Shown here: one piece after another, positions 1 through 12,245 of the stretch
Position numbering within the stretch: the first letter of the stretch is position 1
Layout: every line of letters starts with the position of its first letter
Origin: Sternotherus odoratus
Taxonomy: Eukaryota; Chordata; Testudines; Kinosternidae
Assembly (NCBI GenBank): GCA_032164245.1
Contig: JAVMKO010000020.1
Coordinates: 10,257,206 to 10,321,205 of the forward strand
Direction: 5' to 3'
Length of the DNA: 64,000 nucleotides
Program-made: the position numbers and the translations under genes
Notes under the pieces: model-generated
What the model saw: the letters and a program-made list of their open reading frames with translations, nothing else
What the model was told of the DNA's origin: nothing
Databases searched by the model: none

Positions 1-134
1 AGTTTGGGGAGTCATGGGTTAGCAATTAGAATACAGTACTGGGAATCAGGAATTGCTAGATTTTAATCCCACATCTGAGCCTTAGTCTGGTCCTGGGAAT
101 TGCCTCTTAGGGTCAGGCTGTTAAGATCGTTGTG

Positions 135-360
135 GCTTTTGTCTACTCACAAGCTTGCACCAGTTGAATTAAACCAGATTAGTAAAATCATGGACCACCC
201 ATATTTCAGTCTGAGTGGTTTATTTCGGTTTAGCTGAAACCTGATCCTAATAGATTTATCAAGAGAAACTTTTGCATTGCAATTTTTTGCATTGTTCTAG
301 CTAAATCTCTTTACGTTCACACTTAAGTTAAACCAGCACAACTCTGCTGGTAGAAAAGCC
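135..360. mobile_element. MITE-like fragment with ttgtctac terminus
   Basis: The left end (ttttgtctactcacaagc, then a ccagttgaattaaaccag block) and the right end (aagttaaaccagcac near 327) resemble a common turtle non-autonomous element whose termini read cttgtctaca and whose interior contains inverted aaaccagttta-type blocks. A related piece lies at 60,955-61,075. Boundaries are approximate and no target-site duplication was seen. Confidence 0.4.
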
Positions 361-1916
361 CCTATAGATGCATGTTCCCTATCTGTAAAAGAGGGCGGAT
401 TGTGATTTATCTCCAGTGGGATTGCTGAGGTTAAAGTGCTGTAATATTCCTATGCATTTGTCTTGTGGTAGCACCTGGGAGTTCCAGCCATGGGGCAGGG
501 TCCCCCTGGTGCAAGGTCCGGTGCAAACACAGAACTGCCCCAAAGAACTTGCTATTAACCTTTCATAGGCGACAAGGGCATATAGCAACACAGGTCTTTC
601 ATTTCAGAGCCAATGTAGGAAATCTTGACCCCAAGGTGTGCTATGGGATCAGTGGCTAGCATGGCTAGCAGGCTGCTGGGTCTATCTTGAAATCTTATTA
701 GCCTGTAGGTCTTTAGTGATCTAAGTGTTTGCAGGATCATCTGGAACCCTATGTCCTGCCAAGTCCACTGAGATCTGTAGGCTCTCCTAGCTCAGCATCC
801 AGAGGTCGTCACACCCAGTCCAGGGTGGCAAGCACCAAACTACTGTTACTATTGATCAGCCGCCTGGAACGAGGTGCCTGTAGGTTTGATCAGGTGTTCA
901 CACTGCAAGAGCCACCACTGCTAGTGTCCTCCTTTAGCAGTAGGGCATGTTGGGCCTGGAAACTGCCCCCCCGCCCGGCCAAGGTGGGGCCTCCAGAATT
1001 TAGGCAGGGCAGCAACTGGAGAATGCCTGCTGCTCGCCACGCTGCATTCTGGGTAAAGAGAGGCCTTCCTCTTCCAGGGCTGTCAATCGAGCACTTTTCA
1101 CAAGCCTATGTAAATGGATCAGAATAACTGGGAGAGTCTGCGTCATTTTATGGCCATCGATAGCATCTGTAGCAACACCAGCTACCGTGCTGAGACGGGT
1201 TATGAAAACACATGTGTCGGGTCGTGCCCTGCAAGGGTCAGGCCGGATTCCGTTTTCCACTTACGGTGCATTACGCAGCTATTTTGCCTGCTTGGAGTCT
1301 CGCTTATGGCCAGACGCGAGGTATTGGACATTGGGCTGCTTCGCCCTGGAAGCTCCTGTGCTCGGCTGGGTTAATTTAGTCCGTGTCTTGTTTAATTGGA
1401 GGGGAGACTTCTCCCCCTCCTTGCTGTCCAGCCTGTTTGCACCACTGACCCAGCGGGGGCTGTGAGAGTCTGTCTCTGAGACTAGCTGTATCCTGTCCCT
1501 CGTTTCCAGTGGAATGCGAGCCTCGGTGGAAAGCCCCTGGTCTCACGGCACGTCTCGCTGTGCTACGCTGCTGTAGGATGTGGTTAGTGAACGGTTGGGG
1601 AAAATTCTCCCCGCTGCCTTGTATTTGGATGTATTACAAAAGCCCATTCTTCCTCTGCAAGCTCTTGGAGGAAGTTTAGGCCATGAGGAATAAAATGTCA
1701 GGAGAAGGAATCCGGGCTCAGTAATAGGATATGTCGCATTTACAGCTCATTGCATCGGAGGCTCATACACAAATATAACTGTGACAGTGGGGGTGGGGGA
1801 GAGAATTCAGGCGTAATGGAAGTCCTGGACTGGTGCCCTTTGAGCATCACATTCCTCAGGACAGACACAACATGGCAAGAGGCAGACTCTGTCCTAACCT
1901 GTGATTAACTCCCACG

Positions 1917-2075
1917 GTGGGGATGTCTACACAGTAAAAGCGCTGCACGGGCTCACCTGTGCAACAAGTGCAGGTAGTGACAGCAGTGAAAAGAGTTCCA
2001 TGCAGGGGCCCGAGTGGGCTACTGGGCTGAGTACGTACCTGAGGTCCGTGCTGGGATTGTACTACCTGCACTGAA
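1917..2075. mobile_element. Degenerate MITE-like fragment (gggatgtctacaca end)
   Basis: The segment opens with ggggatgtctacacagtaaa and is followed by a GC-rich interior with gctgcacgggctc. This matches the layout of the gtctaca-ended fold-back elements at 60,309 and 63,053. The other end is too worn to place with confidence. Confidence 0.35.
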
Positions 2076-2200
2076 ACGTCACTGAGTTAGAGGCAGAGCT
2101 AGGAAGAGAATCCTAAAGTCCTACTCCCTCATCTACTTTGCCCTATGCCCTCTCTCCCCTAAGAGCATTTCCCTCCTACTGAATTGGGAAAGCACTGTAA

Positions 2201-3568
<1,368 letters not shown>

Positions 3569-3634
<66 letters not shown>
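3569..3634 (+). repeat. (GT)33 microsatellite
   Basis: Sixty-six uninterrupted bases of alternating GT, i.e. 33 perfect units, flanked by ttctc and atcagtc. A perfect array of this length is likely length-polymorphic, and the strict purine-pyrimidine alternation can adopt Z-DNA. The poly-CV and poly-TH frames across it are artefacts. Confidence 0.98.
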
Positions 3635-3638
<4 letters not shown>

Positions 3639-3721
3639 CAGTCATTCGGCATGGAACAAATGAGCATAAAAACCAGTTGGTGTGTTTATTGGGAGGAGAC
3701 CAGTAACTCCGTTTAGATGCC

Positions 3722-3905
3722 GGTAGGAGGGGCATAGCTTAGCGGCACTTCCTTGGAACCCCAGGTTCAAATCCCAGCAGTGGCTTCTCAGTGTTTCCTC
3801 CTCCTAGGCTGGATGCAGTACGCTGAGAATTGTACAGCGCACAGGCCTGCAAACTCTTTGGATAAGACCTTACAGATGGGTTCTGTGGGGCCACCAGAAA
3901 CTCTG
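3722..3905 (+). mobile_element. tRNA-derived SINE
   Basis: The element opens with a tRNA-like head. A pol III A box (tagcttagcgg) lies at 3,735-3,745 and a perfect B box (ggttcaaatcc) at 3,764-3,774, 18 bp apart. The body continues with gcaaactctttggataagacc, which I recall from an amniote SINE family that I cannot name. It is not a functional tRNA because no acceptor stem or anticodon arm can be folded across the boxes. The 3' boundary is approximate. Confidence 0.6.
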
Positions 3906-5094
3906 GGGGAGAGGAGCTGCCTGAATAATATTCACACGCAGTTTATTCGTTGATTTCCCACACACACACTCCAGTGGCTGAATCGATTATTAAATTTTCC
4001 CCCACCATTTGACCAGCTCTGCCCATGGTTGACCAATTTATTTCAAGTCTATCCTTTGTGAGTTTTTTCCCCTACAGTCAGCATGCCAGTCTACTCACAA
4101 TTCTATCCCCCTCCTCTCCTGGCCATTCTTTGATTGCCTCTGTCTGGGGCTTTTCATAAGTGCCAAGGTTTGACCCGATATTCTTGGCAAAAAATTGCTT
4201 TCTGTTCCCTTCTCAAATTGTGTGTAAAATGTTGTATGTTCCTCTCCAGAGTTTCCGTGATCCTGTAGGTGAAACTCTCTGGGATGAAAAGTTGCTATAT
4301 AAATGTAAAGTGGCAGGATTATTAAGGCAGGCAGGTGATTGTTTACCCAAGACGTTAGCGTAGCGCTGGTCTAGAAATGTCAATTATTTTTTGTAAAGAA
4401 TGTTGGGGAATTAATTGTTTTCAAAATTTCCCATGGAAACTTTTTCTTTTTTGACTGGGGGGAAACCTAAACTGACAACCTGATATTTTTACAGAAACCC
4501 CCTCCACAAAATTTGAACCAAAACTAAAATTGTCCACTTTTTTTTGGTCAAAAATATATTTGCAATGGAAACATTTCAACCAGTTCTACCATCGATTCTG
4601 GGATTTTCTTGAGTTGAGATGATTCGGGTAAGGGTTATTTTCAACCCTTTTATATTTTCATCAATCAGAGAACAGGGCTTGTAGTTTCTCTGGCCCTTTC
4701 CTTTAGTATGATGCAAGTATTGGATGGGAAGATAGGTGTCATCTTTGTTTTAACACCACCCTTTGGAGTGTAGGTTGGCTGGAGAAGACTTCCCTCTCTA
4801 GTGCTGTGCGTAGTCACCTTGTCAGAAACTTTGAAGGAAAATAAAACAGTCATGAAACCAAAATCTCAACACACATTTATTGAGTCACTTGCAGTTCAGT
4901 GCTATGACTGTCGATAATGGATTGCCATGAGTCAGTGTCCTGGAGCGGACCCAGGGATAAGCAGCAAGAATATGCAATCCAAGGATCAAATTTCTCACAA
5001 CGAAATGATCAATGAGAATTTAGATTGGTGGCAAGGGGAGAGAACAAATGGGAGGAATAATTTTGTTTTGACTGAACAGTCTTGTAGGTACAGA
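3906..5094. other. Intronic DNA with an A/T-homopolymer-rich old repeat
   Basis: Around 4,380-4,590 there are repeated aaaatttcc, ttttttggtcaaaa and gaaacatttcaaccag words. I associate these with an old interspersed repeat of turtles and birds but cannot name it. A similar but weaker patch lies at 10,150-10,205. The rest of the interval holds no recognisable feature. Confidence 0.35.
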
Positions 5095-5262
5095 GACTTT
5101 GGGAGTTGAGGTTTGGATTCTATTCCCACTCGGTGGGCAAGCTTGGGCAACACCACTTAACCTCCTTGTGCACAAATGGCGGTAACGATACTTGCCTATC
5201 TCTCACAAGTGTTAGGGGGCTTAATTTGTAAATGTATTGTGAGATTCTGGTATGGAAGACAC
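5095..5262 (+). mobile_element. MIR-type SINE
   Basis: The order of words follows the MIR consensus: ggtttggattctattccca (tRNA B-box region), cttgggcaa then cacttaacctcc, tgtgcacaaatggcggtaa, and tgtaaatgtattgtgag at the tail. It is diverged and its ends are approximate. Confidence 0.65.
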
Positions 5263-5394
5263 AAGAGGAGGAGGAAGCATTCTTATTTTTGTGCTAACTC
5301 CCTTATATTGTTTCCAACCTTTCTCTCATTGCATTATCAGTTTCTTTAGAGAGACAGCATTTAGAAAGCAGCTTGTTTCTCTCTCTCTGCCTGC

Positions 5395-5420
5395 TTTTAT
5401 TTTATTTTATTTTATTTTTT
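5395..5420 (+). repeat. (TTTTA)n simple repeat
   Basis: Short run of TTTTA units, ending in a poly-T tract. It lies just upstream of the AT-rich island at 5,430. Confidence 0.85.
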
Positions 5421-5429
5421 AAAGATTAG

Positions 5430-5720
5430 GTGTTTCAACTCTGATTCAATCTAACTAATAATCTTAGTACTAAAGTCTAATTAAGATATCAATTAATTTG
5501 CAGCATGCATTTAACATGAAATATCTAGTCATTCTCCTCTATTATTCTCTGAAATTACTGCTAAGGGCGTTTTGTACAGATACCTTAATTAGACTTTTTA
5601 TTGTTAATAGGAATATTAAGCAAATTAAAATGGGATATTAATACTTTCCATGCATTTCTTAATTGGCTAAAAAAATAAAGCATTCAGAATAATTGCAGAG
5701 ATTCATGTACAATTTAAAAA
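5430..5720. promoter_or_regulatory. AT-rich unique island, candidate conserved non-coding element
   Basis: This stretch is rich in homeodomain-type TAAT cores (ctaattaag, caattaattt, cttaattagac, cttaattggc) and lacks any repeat signature I recognise, unlike its surroundings. Such islands inside long introns are often distal enhancers. That is inference only, since conservation cannot be tested here. Confidence 0.25.
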
Positions 5721-6244
5721 AAAATCCTTCACAGGAGCCCTTCTGCATTTCTAGCAGAGTCCTGAAAGTCTCTCATTAATTTTTATATTTACGAAATGCA
5801 AAAAAGCCTGAGCTAATTTTTTTCTATTCTGTGCACAGACCCTTCCGGTGCACTGGCTTTTACTAACTATTGTCATCTTTGCAAAAATAAAAGCGCTTCT
5901 AAAGGAAATCAGGGAGGGATTCAGACTAAAGTTGCGTACTCGGCAAAGTGGGTCCATCCAAATGGCAGGCAAGGTTTTCTCCTGACGCTTTTAGGCAATT
6001 CTGTTTCCGTTCCCAACCAGAAAGCATAAGTGGGGAGGGCAGGGGTATGTGATAATCTTCTTACCTGACTAGTTCAGAACCTCCTACAAGCAGAGAGAGA
6101 GTTCATTCTAAGCTTCTGGGAAAGGATGGGGTGTTCTTATTTATGTCAGTCTCCTATCCCTAATTCCCATAACTGGACTAGATAAAGCCCAGGAAAATAG
6201 ATTGAACAGAAGAATCCGGCACTGGCCTCCCAGGCACAGACTAG

Positions 6245-6475
6245 GTGGGACCAAGTAGCGCTTTTCCCTCTCTGACTACTGTGAGCCTGGGACTAGAAAC
6301 TGGGCTGGATCCAGTGGAAAGCTATTTATTAATGTTTGTTTATATTGCAAGAGCAGCAATGGACACCGGAGATTGGGACCTTCTCATGCTAGGTTCTGTA
6401 CAGACTCATAGGGATGGTATCTCATTTTATACAGTGCCCCTTTTATACAGTCAGTGTGGTGTAATGGGGTCCTAG
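6245..6475. mobile_element. MIR-type SINE 3'-part fragment, antisense
   Basis: The words tgtttatattgcaagagcag, ggaccttctcatgctagg and ttctgtacagactca follow the common amniote sequence 'ttatattgcagtagcacctag ... cattgtgctaggcgctgtacaaaca'. I treat that sequence as the distal part of the MIR-type family in antisense. It is highly diverged. Confidence 0.4.
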
Positions 6476-6701
6476 GACCGGGTATTTAGGTCCTAAAGAT
6501 GCCTAAGATATTTAGCCACATAAGATGCAACTAAGTTACTAGTGGGATATTTCTGGTTCCCATTGATTTTGCAAATCTCATTGAGTGCCTTGCTGCATTG
6601 TTAGACACTTATGAAATGCCTTTAGAAATCTGGCCACTGGTATAAATGAAAATCAGTTCCTTGGTAAATTCAAGTCTCTGCTTCAGATAGCTTCTATTTA
6701 T

Positions 6702-6949
6702 GGTCTTGTCTGCACACCAACTGGCACTGAAGTGATTTAGGGATTGTCTACACATGGAGCTATTCCAGAATAGCTATTGCACTTTAAATTCTCTCCCTGC
6801 CATAATCTGGACCAATCTTCATTTGTAGAGAAACCCTTGTTGGTTTTAATTCAGACCTTTAGTTATTTTGGTGCAAGTCTGAATGTGGAAATTCTTATTT
6901 CAAATTAAAAAGGGGTTATTTCAATTTAGTTTAATGTAGATAATGCCCA
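6702..6949. mobile_element. MITE-like element with gtctacac ends
   Basis: Two left ends are nested: ggtcttgtctgcacacc at 6,702 and gggattgtctacacatgg at 6,740. The second is followed by agctattccagaatagct and closed by aatgtagataatgccc near 6,949, an imperfect inverted copy of the start. The interior pairs attccagaatagct-type blocks with rtttcaa-type blocks. This looks like one non-autonomous DNA element inserted into another of the same kind. Confidence 0.5.
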
Positions 6950-6961
6950 TGACCTTAGCTT

Positions 6962-7135
6962 TCAGGGCAGGAAGCATGGGATGGTAGTTAAGCACATGAA
7001 TGTGATTCTGAAGATCTATGCTTAAATCCCAGCTCTGCCACCGACTCACTCCGTAGCCTTGGGCAAATCGCCTTGCTCGTTGTGCCTCGATTTCCCCATC
7101 TGCAAAATGGAGAATATACTTATCCACTGGGAAAG
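6962..7135 (+). mobile_element. MIR-type SINE
   Basis: Clear MIR layout: atggtagttaagcaca (A-box side), aaatcccagctctgccacc, ccttgggcaaatc, cctcgatttccccatctgc and aaaatggagaatata. It is the best-preserved head of any MIR in the window. Confidence 0.75.
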
Positions 7136-7914
7136 CTTAATCCACTAATACATCCACCTACGCACTTTGAGTTATTCACATGGGCGCCATTGGAGAAGTG
7201 CTAAGTACCATTATATGTTCTGCAATACCTTGGCACTCCACCAAGTCTTGGTGTTCATGCTGAATTTCCTTTTGGAGGTGTGGGTTTCAGTCCGAAGCAT
7301 TACCACTATCCCATGGTTACTTTTAGTGGCTTAATCTATAGAATACCTTCTGCCATCAGCTCTACATTCCCTTATCAGTGATGGCTACGCTGTTTCTCTG
7401 ATTGTCAAACACAAGAGATGCTTTCACTCTCATTCAAAATAATTTAAATAAAAATGTTGCTACAAAGTGGAATAATATCTTTTGATGAATGTTTTTAAAG
7501 CCCTTTAGGTATTCATGGTAATTTGCAGTGTAAAATTATTTAGAGATAAGAGCCAAATTAGCTCTTATAGGCGGAGGTCGATATGTCCCGTTATCCATGC
7601 AAGCAGTGTTTAAATATAATCAGCCTTTACTCTAATGCAGCATAATTGTTCATTTGAAATAGCGTTTTTTTTTACTTCATTCAATGAGTCATTAAAATAT
7701 TCAAAGGATAATGCAGTGAATTGGAAATGAATTTATCACATTACTCTGTATATACTTTAGAGCATCAGGTAACTAGGCAGGGACTGAACCAGTTTACAGA
7801 GAAATCCAGTAAACAAGGCATTTCATTTTGTATTTGGTGGGGAGGGAGAAAGAAGGGAGAAAACATTGTCCTTCAAATGGAATATTTTAATCTTTATTTT
7901 TCATCGCATTGGGG
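7136..7914. other. Intronic DNA with an AT-rich unique stretch
   Basis: No repeat is recognised. From about 7,440 to 7,700 the DNA is AT-rich and contains taattt, caaattag and ttaaatataatc words. It is a second, weaker candidate for conserved non-coding sequence. Confidence 0.3.
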
Positions 7915-7966
7915 GGGGAGGTTCGAGGGGGAGAGAGAGAAAAAGAGAGAGAGGAAGAGAATGCAG
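7911..7966 (+). repeat. G-rich / (GA)n purine tract
   Basis: A run of Gs passes into mixed GA and AGGA units (gagagagagaaaaagagaga). It is nearly pure purine on the + strand. Confidence 0.8.
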
Positions 7967-8220
7967 CAAATTTGTACTCCACCAAAGCCTTGCTGTTTTA
8001 ACTTTATTTTTATCAAAATATGTTTGTAACAGAAAGTTGTTATGGAAACCAACTCTGCCAGCCAGGAGAATTCCTACATGAGACTGAGTGCAGAGAAAGA
8101 GAGCGAGAGACCCACCCCGGGTCTGATCGGTTGCTTGGCAGAGCTAGCCTGAGGTTTTGCACAAGTGAAGATGTTTGGGGTCTTTGCAAGATTCCTGAGG
8201 AAAGTGAGAGGTGGGGAGCT

Positions 8221-8425
8221 TAAGAGCCTCACCCAAGGTCAGATAGAGTAAGTCAGTGGCAGAGTTTGGAATTGAACCCAAGATTCCTGACTCCCAGCCA
8301 TCACCACCCCACCCCTGGCTCTAACCACTAGATTACTCTTCCCTCTGAGAACTGGGAAAAGAACCCAGGAGCCCTTATCTTCAGACCCGTAATCTAACCA
8401 CTAGGTAACACTCTCATCCTATATA
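8221..8425 (-). mobile_element. MIR-type SINE, antisense, with duplicated head unit
   Basis: Read on the minus strand this is a MIR head. On the + strand the order is gtcagtggcagag, aattgaacccaagattcctg, ctctaaccactagattac, and then a second unit with agaacccaggagccctt and ctaaccactaggtaacac. The tRNA-like head segment is therefore present twice in tandem, as at several other loci here. Confidence 0.65.
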
Positions 8426-9179
8426 TCTACCTTCCACTCAAGAACCAGCAGTAATCCCCAAGTTTACATTTCTTCAAGCTGATGGTTTCGAGGCACCTTT
8501 GTAAATCTGGCCTCTAAAAATTGTTTTCCTGAAAAGAAATTCTCTTGAGGTATGTGAGAATGAGCGGGACCGGCTGTGACTGTCCTGTGACAAGGGCTTG
8601 CTTCCTCCTCTCGGCGCGCTCCAGGTGTTCTCATTAGGAGCAGGTGAAGCAGCAGGGCCGGTAAAGGAAACAATCTGTTCCGCGAGGAACGCGGTACGCT
8701 GACAGCTGTTCCTTCTGTGCAGTATGGTAGTGGTGTGAAAAGAGGGCCCCAGTAGGGCATCAGGCTAGCAAGCTGCTTGTATGATGCTCGGAGAGGGGCT
8801 GCTTTGTCAGCAGTGATCTCTTAATCCCGTGCGCGTGGGTCTGAGAGCTGAGGGCAGCTTCCGAAGAGGCCGCTCTCTGAAGGGAACTGTTAGGGGATGC
8901 TGGATCTGCGTGCTAGGGCCATTCACCTCTGAGGGCTTTCTCGAGCACTTTACTTTGATACCAGTTGAATTTTTCAGCGTATTTCCTTGTATTGGTTAAT
9001 AAACAGGTTCTGGGTTGCAAGTGTCACCATAGAAACAGGTGCTCGCTGAAGCAACCAAGAGCTTTATTAACCTGAAAAGTTAGGGAATTTTCAAACGATT
9101 AGAGACGGGGCTGGAGCGGAGGCTAAAGGTTTGCCAAGGAGGGGGAAGAGGGGGAACGTATACATGCATTGCTTGTGTG
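8426..9179. other. Intronic DNA, nothing recognised
   Basis: No repeat or exon could be assigned. The 98-codon minus-strand ORF at 8,464-8,760 has no domain. Confidence 0.35.
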
Positions 9180-9293
9180 TGTATATATATCCTATAGCTC
9201 AAGCAGTTGGATACAGGGATGGCTGGGGTGAATTCTCTGGCCCGTGGATAGACCACAGTGGTCCCTTCTGGCCTAAACATCTATGGATCTCCC
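9180..9293 (+). mobile_element. CR1 LINE 3'-end fragment
   Basis: The segment ends with ccacagtggtcccttctggc followed by ctaaacatctatggatc. This is the conserved CR1 3' end (normally ...gatcacagtggtcccttctggccttaaaatctatgaa). It is severely 5'-truncated and retains no coding sequence. Confidence 0.7.
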
Positions 9294-10289
9294 TTCTGTC
9301 TAGCAGTCCGTGCTCAGGCAACTGCAGTGTCTTACCCAGAATGGAAGCTAATACCTTACAGATTATAAAATATCTGTGGCACAGACCGTCTCTTAATCTG
9401 TGTTTCTATAGCACCTAGCACAGAGGAGCCCCGGTCTTCACTGGAGCCTGGATCCCAAGGTGCTACACGGTATACACTGGAGACACTGCTTGCTCTGGAG
9501 AATTTGCAATCGAGGTGCACGTAGCATTACAGTGATGCATGAGACTACTGGAGAGCGCATACAGAGATTGTCCTTCATGTGAAGAGCTTAGAATTTAAAT
9601 GTCTTTACTGTGGGGTTAGATTCACCCCTAGGCCTGGCCTCTGCTTATAAAAGAAACACATGAAGGTGGTGTTTGGATTCTCGACCGGCACACCTGGGAG
9701 CTGTTGTGTTCTGAGCTACACTCGTTTAGCTTGATACATTTGATGGGCCAGAGCCTTGGGTGTTCCATTGCCTTAAATAGGCTGTGCTGATTTACGCCAG
9801 CGGGGGAACTGACCCTATATAGCTAATCTGTGGCATTTCTAGGAAGTCAGTGATCCCGGTACCTGATAGCTGATGGTGAGTAGTGCCCTAGCATTGTAAG
9901 AATTACACAGGCAGCTGTGTGTGGTATTTTGTATTGCTCTGAGTCCAATGGGAATGGATAAAAGAAGTGCCCTCTACAGCCAAGGAAGGGATAAAAGAAC
10001 AGAGTACGTTAGACAAGCAATGAGTAATAAGACAGAATCTTGAACCTTGAGGTCACTTGCTCAGGCCAATAGTTAGTGAAAGCTGTTTCTGCTTCTGTGC
10101 CTGTTGGTGGCTCTTATGTGAACAGGCTGGGCTTAGAACTGGTCAGGAATTTTTTGACTAAAGAGTTTTTCATCAGTAAACACTAATTTGTCAAAATGAA
10201 ACTGGTCCCCAGGCCTCACAGGTTTTGAGGGACCTTTACAGGAGAGGCTTCCGGGGTACAGGCTGGAATTTCTGGTTAGAGAGAGCCGG
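9294..10289. other. Intronic DNA with a MIR-tail remnant
   Basis: At about 9,395-9,480 the words ttctatagcacctagcac and aaggtgctac resemble the distal part of the MIR-type family. The remainder, including a gatttacgccagcggg word near 9,790 that recurs in amniote repeats, cannot be assigned. Confidence 0.3.
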
Positions 10290-10533
10290 GGAGGTGCTAA
10301 TAACTTGGGGGTTCAGACACTCACCTGGGCTCAAGGCCCCCATCTGGAGCAGCGACTCAACCCCAGCAGAGTGCTGTCACCCCCGGATGACTGGCTAGTT
10401 TGGGGTCTGTCTCTCGATTCTCCCGTTGACGCTGTTACGCTTTGTATAAATAAATAAATAGTGATTAGAGCGGGGACTTGAACCTGACTTTTCATCACCC
10501 AGGTGAGCGCCCTACCTGCTGGGCTATAGAGTC
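10290..10533 (-). mobile_element. tRNA-derived SINE, palindromic composite
   Basis: Read on the minus strand, the right end is a tRNA-like head. An A-box-like tagcccagcagg corresponds to plus positions 10,515-10,526. A B box ggttcaagtcc corresponds to 10,474-10,484. The left part (10,294-10,340; gggttcagacactcacctgg) looks like a second head in the opposite orientation. The element at 12,118 has the same two-headed layout. The family name is unknown to me. Confidence 0.45.
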
Positions 10534-10639
10534 TGCCTCACTGAATATTTATTTATTGCTACATGCTAGAAGGTACAGCTGCAATAGGAAACCTCGAGGG
10601 AGAGCCACACAAAAATGGCCAATAGGCAGGGGATTAGGG

Positions 10640-11028
10640 CAGTGGTTCTCAACCAGGGGTACACAGGGCTCTTCCAGGGGGTACATCAACTCACCTAGAT
10701 AGTTGCCTGGTTTTACAACAGGCTACATAAAAAGCCCTAGTGAAGTCAGTGCAAACTAAAATTTCATACCGACAGTGACTTGTTTATACTGCTCTGTATC
10801 CTATACACTGGGATGTAAGTATCATATTTATATTCCCATTGATTTATTTTATAATCGTATGGTAAAAATGAGAAAGTCAGCAATTTTTCAGTAATGTGCT
10901 GTGAGATTTTTGTATTTTTATGTCTGATTTTGTAAGCAAGTCGTTTTTAAGTGAGGTGAAACTTGGGGGTACGCAAGGCAAACCAGACTCCTGAAGGGGT
11001 ACAGTAGTCTGGAGAGGTTTAGAGTGAC
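10640..11028 (+). mobile_element. Non-autonomous hAT-type element (cagtggttctcaacc end)
   Basis: The left end cagtggttctcaaccagggg is the classic hAT/Charlie-type terminal sequence. The right end (ggagaggtttagagtgact) is a worn inverted copy of it. Between them lie ggggtac blocks (ggggtacaca, gggggtacgc, ggggtacagt) and an AT-rich centre, with no transposase ORF. No 8-bp target duplication is visible; the LTR-like element begins directly at the right end. Confidence 0.7.
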
Positions 11029-11029
11029 T

Positions 11030-12110
11030 TGTGGCAGGTTCCCCCTGGGATGCCAGCTGGAACTAAGGTACCACGGAGCCCTCTGACCCACCAGCCTAGG
11101 CTCCCTCTCACATGTACTGCTGTGACAAGCTACAAAGCCCTTCGGTCTGCACTTTCACCAGCATTCACACAGGTAGGGACACACCTAGCTGCAGTTACAC
11201 ACAGGCTCTGTAACCAGAAGCCTCCCAGCCTAGGAGCCAAGAGCAGTACCATCCTGCCTTGGTCAAATCTGGTCAGTCTATGGATTTAATACCCGGTCGC
11301 CTCTTCCTCAACGTGAAGAGGACCAAGCACATTTGTGGTAACCAAGCTGAGATTTTTCCCCCAGACACCCTAGTCAAACACATGCTGGTTTGGATTAAAG
11401 CAAGATAAGTTTATTAACTACAAAAAATAAATGTTAAGTGATTATAAGTGCTAGCAAACAGATCAAAGAAGATTACCTAGTAAATAAACAAAAATACAAA
11501 CTGAGCTTAACATACTAGATAAATTAGCAAGTTCTCACCCGGAGTGATAAACAGGCTGGCAGATTCTTAAGGCACAAGCTGCCTTGGCTTGGGTTTCCCC
11601 GGTTTTCATACAGAGACTAATAATCTTTAGCCTGGGATCACCATTTCCCCCCAGCTCAATCCTTGTTCCTCAGGTGTTTCCAGGTGTGGTGTTGTAGGGG
11701 AGAGTGCGGGACCATCATGATATTATATCTTCTTCCACCTTTCTGGAAACTCTTTTGTAGTGACCACTCTTCCCATTGTGTAGTGCTGAGAGGTTTCTGT
11801 TGTACACAGTGCCTGGGGTAATCCTTGTGTTTGTGTGCATTTCCTCAGTAAGCCATTGACATTGTATGTCCTTTTTACGGTTGTACCTGAAAGGCTGTTT
11901 ATGGGTGTTGTCAACCTCACAACATGTTTCAGTAACACACACAGCACCAAACTTCGTCATTTCCCATATGATGATAGCATATACAATCCAATGTGATATG
12001 ACTGTCTAGCAGATCAAGACTTTCAGAATGAGTCCTCACAAGGCATCCTTTGTGCAGAACATATTCTAATTATATGGCAATGTTGAATAAAGGGGTGCCA
12101 GGGTGTCACA
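11030..12110 (-). mobile_element. LTR-like element, about 1.08 kb, probable solo LTR
   Basis: The element is bounded by tgtggcaggttcc on the left and gggtgtcaca on the right, giving the TG...CA ends of an LTR. The + strand contains agtttattaac near 11,408, which supplies an AATAAA-type polyadenylation signal on the minus strand, so minus orientation is preferred. I recognise the opening as a frequent turtle repeat. No gag, pol or env coding sequence is present, and no target duplication is visible (tgact left, cctgg right). A long non-autonomous DNA element is the alternative. Confidence 0.45.
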
Positions 12111-12117
12111 CCTGGTA

Positions 12118-12245
12118 TTGGGGTACTCAGCGGAGATGTAAGAGACCCAGGTTTGAGTCCATGCTCCAAATCAGGTAGCTAGGGACCCAAACCTAGGTCT
12201 CCTACATCCCAGATGAGTGTTCTAGTCACCGGGCTATTCTGGGGT
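12118..12245. mobile_element. tRNA-derived SINE, two-headed
   Basis: A plus-strand B-box-like ggtttgagtcc lies at 12,150-12,160. Further right is an antisense head (aacctaggtctcctacatcc then caccgggctattctgggg). The layout matches the element at 10,290, supporting one family with inverted tRNA-like ends. Confidence 0.45.

Noticed and set aside
3722..3800. Possible tRNA gene (good A and B boxes)
   Set aside because: No acceptor or anticodon stems can be built, and the sequence continues into a SINE body.
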